Below, piece after piece: positions 7,037 through 7,038 of a DNA stretch of 7,038 nucleotides. The notes beneath the pieces are model-generated. The model made no database searches and was not told the DNA's origin. It was given only the letters and a program-made list of their open reading frames with translations. Position numbers and translations under genes: made by a program. The stretch is from Natronoplasma sp964602715 (lineage in GTDB: Archaea; Thermoplasmatota; Thermoplasmata; Halarchaeoplasmatales; Halarchaeoplasmataceae): positions 1 through 7,038 of the forward strand of contig CAZRSB010000077.1 of NCBI GenBank assembly GCA_964602715.1, given 5' to 3'. The number at the start of each line of letters is the position of its first letter. Positions within the stretch are counted from its first letter, which is position 1.

Positions 7037-7038
7037 TC

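Overview
The window (7038 bases, AT-rich) holds three genes, all on the minus strand. In transcription order they are a 236-residue PD-(D/E)XK nuclease-like protein (6296-7006), a 649-residue HD/dNTPase-fold protein (4186-6135) and a 1254-residue restriction-methylase fusion of the type IIG/Eco57I kind (267-4031). No tRNA, rRNA, CRISPR array, transposase or integrase was seen.

The organism looks archaeal. The outer two genes each have a TATA-like octamer centred 26.5 bases upstream of the start codon, and none of the three has a Shine-Dalgarno sequence. That is the layout of leaderless archaeal transcripts. The lineage cannot be fixed from this window. The proteins are lysine-rich and do not look like those of an ordinary haloarchaeon; a DPANN-type or other AT-rich archaeon is possible, but this is a guess.

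Layout: 1-266 is non-coding, with a probable terminator for the methylase gene and short repeats. Then come the type IIG gene, a spacer of about 150 bases with a T12 tract, the very AT-rich HD gene, a second AT-rich spacer of about 155 bases, and the small nuclease gene with its promoter at the right edge. Separate promoters and long spacers suggest three transcription units rather than one tight operon.

All three products point to nucleic acid or nucleotide attack, so the region reads as part of a defence island. The most unusual item is the HD protein. It keeps the SAMHD1/dGTPase framework but has HGxxH where HDxxH is expected, also lacks the following active-site histidine, and ends in a segment resembling a nuclease core with Ser in place of the usual Lys. 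Base composition is mosaic: the HD gene and the C-terminal third of the methylase gene are much more AT-rich than the small nuclease gene and most of the N-terminal two-thirds of the methylase gene, which fits gene acquisition and specificity-domain exchange.
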